DNA from: Crocinitomicaceae bacterium
GTDB taxonomy: Bacteria > Bacteroidota > Bacteroidia > Flavobacteriales_D > Crocinitomicaceae
Direction of reading: 5' to 3'
Length of the DNA stretch: 7,340 nucleotides
NCBI GenBank assembly: GCA_002696025.1
Contig: NZQU01000007.1
Coordinates: forward strand, 1-7,340
The position numbers and the translations under genes were made by a program. The notes under the pieces are model-generated. The model searched no databases. It saw only the letters and a list, made by a program, of their open reading frames with translations, and was not told where the DNA came from. Positions 6,120 through 7,340 of this stretch are shown here, piece after piece. How positions within the stretch are numbered: position 1 is the first letter of the stretch; every line of letters begins with the position of its first letter.

Positions 6120-6941
6120 ATGGGACTTAAAAAATTCAAACCAACAACTCCAGGTCAAAGACATAAAATTGTAACCGATTTTGCCGAATTAACTTCTGCA
6201 AAACCGGAAAAGAGTTTAATGTCTGGAAAAACAAAGTCTGGTGGTAGAAATAACAGCGGTCGAATGACCATGAGATATATTGGTGGAGGACACAAAAAGC
6301 GTCTTCGTGCAATTGATTTCAAAAGAGAAAAATTCTCTATACCTGCAACTGTAAAGTCAATAGAGTATGATCCAAATCGTACGGCAAATATTGCTCTTCT
6401 TCACTATGCAGACGGAGAAAAAAGATATATTCTTGCTCCTAGTGGATTAAAAGTAGGTGATACTGTAAGCTCAGGAAAAGAAGCGACTCCTAATGTTGGG
6501 AACTCTATGTTTTTAAGTGATATTCCTTTAGGAACAATCATTCATAATATAGAAATGCGTCCTGGTAAAGGAGGTGCTATTGCAAGAGGAGCAGGAACAT
6601 ATGCTCAGCTTAGTGCAAGAGATGGTAAATATGCAATTATTAAATTACCATCTGGAGAAACTCGAATGATTTTGATTACATGTCTTGCTACAATTGGTTC
6701 TGTTTCAAACTCTGAACACAACTTAACTGTATCAGGAAAAGCTGGTCGTTCTCGTTGGTTGGGAAGAAGGCCAAGAACAAGAGGTGTTGTCATGAATCCG
6801 GTTGACCACCCAATGGGAGGTGGTGAAGGAAAAAATTCTGGAGGACACCCAAGATCAAGAAATGGAATTCCTGCTAAAGGATTTAAAACTAGATCTGCTA
6901 AAAAGCATTCTAATAAATTCATTGTAGAAAAAAGAAAATAA
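6120..6941 (+). CDS. rplB: 50S ribosomal protein L2 (uL2)
   Basis: L2 is a primary 23S rRNA binding protein needed for subunit association and for the architecture near the peptidyl transferase centre. The 273-residue product matches the bacterial length. The N-terminal KKFKPTTPGQRHKI, the RNA-binding RYIGGGHKKRLRAIDFKR (52-69), the domain-2 segment RPGKGGAIARGAGTYAQL (147-164) and the C-terminal MNPVDHPMGGGEGK (225-238) are all clear. His230 corresponds to the conserved E. coli His229. The long basic C terminus ends in EKRK. It starts only 5 bases after rplW. TAA stop. Confidence 0.98.
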   Translation: MGLKKFKPTTPGQRHKIVTDFAELTSAKPEKSLMSGKTKSGGRNNSGRMTMRYIGGGHKKRLRAIDFKREKFSIPATVKSIEYDPNRTANIALLHYADGEKRYILAPSGLKVGDTVSSGKEATPNVGNSMFLSDIPLGTIIHNIEMRPGKGGAIARGAGTYAQLSARDGKYAIIKLPSGETRMILITCLATIGSVSNSEHNLTVSGKAGRSRWLGRRPRTRGVVMNPVDHPMGGGEGKNSGGHPRSRNGIPAKGFKTRSAKKHSNKFIVEKRK

Positions 6942-6951
6942 TTAAGAAATT

Positions 6952-7230
6952 ATGAGTCGTTCGTTAAAAAAACCGCCTTTTGTACATTACAAACTTATGA
7001 AGAGAGTTGATGATGCACAATCGACACAAAGTAGAAATGTTATCAAAACATGGTCAAGAGCATCAACTATTACTCCTGATTTTGTTGGATTAACATTTGC
7101 TGTTCACAATGGGAATAAATTTATTCCAGTTTTTGTGACAGAAAATATGGTTGGTCACAAATTAGGTGAATTTGCACCTACTAGAAATTTTAGAGGCCAC
7201 GGTGGTAATAAAAAAGATAAGAAAAGATAG
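6952..7230 (+). CDS. rpsS: 30S ribosomal protein S19 (uS19)
   Basis: S19 lies in the 30S head near the A site and forms bridges with the 50S subunit; it pairs with S13 in assembly. The product has 92 residues. Family landmarks are the N-terminal RSLKK, VIKTWSRASTITPDFVG (about 30-46), AVHNGNKFIPVFVTENMVGHKLGEF and the basic C terminus. One oddity is position 8, where the usual SLKKGPF reads SLKKPPF (CCG CCT at 6973-6978), so the common glycine is proline. The frame is intact and this is a clean substitution. It sits 10 bases after rplB and uses TAG, while every other complete gene here ends in TAA. Confidence 0.97.
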   Translation: MSRSLKKPPFVHYKLMKRVDDAQSTQSRNVIKTWSRASTITPDFVGLTFAVHNGNKFIPVFVTENMVGHKLGEFAPTRNFRGHGGNKKDKKR

Positions 7231-7235
7231 AAGTC

Positions 7236-7340
7236 ATGGGTTCTAGAAAACGTTTAATGGCAGAAAAAGCCAAAGAAGAGAGATCAAACATTGCTTTTGC
7301 AAAGTTGAATAACTCTCCAATTGCACCACGTAAGATGCGA
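7236..7340 (+). CDS. rplV: 50S ribosomal protein L22 (uL22), 3' truncated
   Basis: L22 binds all domains of 23S rRNA, and its long hairpin lines the peptide exit tunnel opposite L4. Only the first 35 codons are in the window; the gene runs off the right edge in frame. The visible start MGSRKRLMAEKAKEERSNIA and the following AKLNNSPIAPRKMR match the conserved L22 N terminus, in which S/P-x-x-PRKMR leads into the globular domain. The tunnel hairpin is not visible, so nothing can be said about macrolide-related residues. The ATG lies 5 bases after the rpsS stop, the usual rpsS-rplV order of the S10 operon. Confidence 0.93.
   Translation, partial: MGSRKRLMAEKAKEERSNIAFAKLNNSPIAPRKMR

Noticed and set aside
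6605..6922. A 105-codon antisense open frame opposite rplB
   Set aside because: It lies wholly within a highly conserved gene. Its reading is explained by the L2 codons on the other strand, and I see no promoter or recognisable domain.
1..7340. A mobile element, defence locus or other undescribed system
   Set aside because: Every base is accounted for by nqrF, one regulatory spacer and a standard ribosomal protein operon. No integrase, transposase, repeats array or foreign-looking gene is present.

Overview
The window is an AT-rich piece of a bacterial chromosome, about one-third GC by eye. It is almost certainly from Bacteroidota and most likely a Flavobacteriales-type organism. The evidence is a TTG-N19-TAnnTTTG promoter ahead of rpsL, start codons without Shine-Dalgarno sequences, a str operon that runs straight into the S10 operon with no tuf gene between, and protein sequences of Bacteroidota type (NqrF, S12, S7, EF-G). 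Genus cannot be called from this sequence alone.

Layout: positions 1-1044 hold the 3' part of nqrF, the NADH-oxidising subunit of the Na+-translocating NADH:quinone reductase, whose 5' end lies outside the window. A 202-base intergenic region follows. It contains a strong intrinsic terminator for nqrF, an exact DnaA-box-like 9-mer, a small dyad with a T tract, and the promoter of the ribosomal protein operon. From 1247 to the right edge every gene is on the + strand and tightly packed: rpsL, rpsG, fusA, rpsJ, rplC, rplD, rplW, rplB, rpsS and the first 35 codons of rplV. Gaps are 19, 6, 16, 16, -1, 15, 5, 10 and 5 bases.

Function: the operon encodes the 30S proteins uS12, uS7, uS10 and uS19, the 50S proteins uL3, uL4, uL23, uL2 and the start of uL22, and the translocase EF-G. 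It therefore looks like one long transcription unit for ribosome assembly and elongation, led by one clear promoter. All complete genes are intact, of normal family length, and keep their key residues.

This is core housekeeping DNA. I found no mobile element, CRISPR, tRNA or rRNA, toxin or defence gene, and no sign of an undescribed system. The points worth a second look are small: a second exact copy of the promoter pattern inside rplC, the DnaA-box match upstream of rpsL, an AATT repeat giving stops in all three frames after rplD, the absence of room for E. coli-style autoregulatory RNA sites, and two substitutions in conserved ribosomal protein positions (S19 Gly8 to Pro, L3 Gln150-equivalent to Ala).
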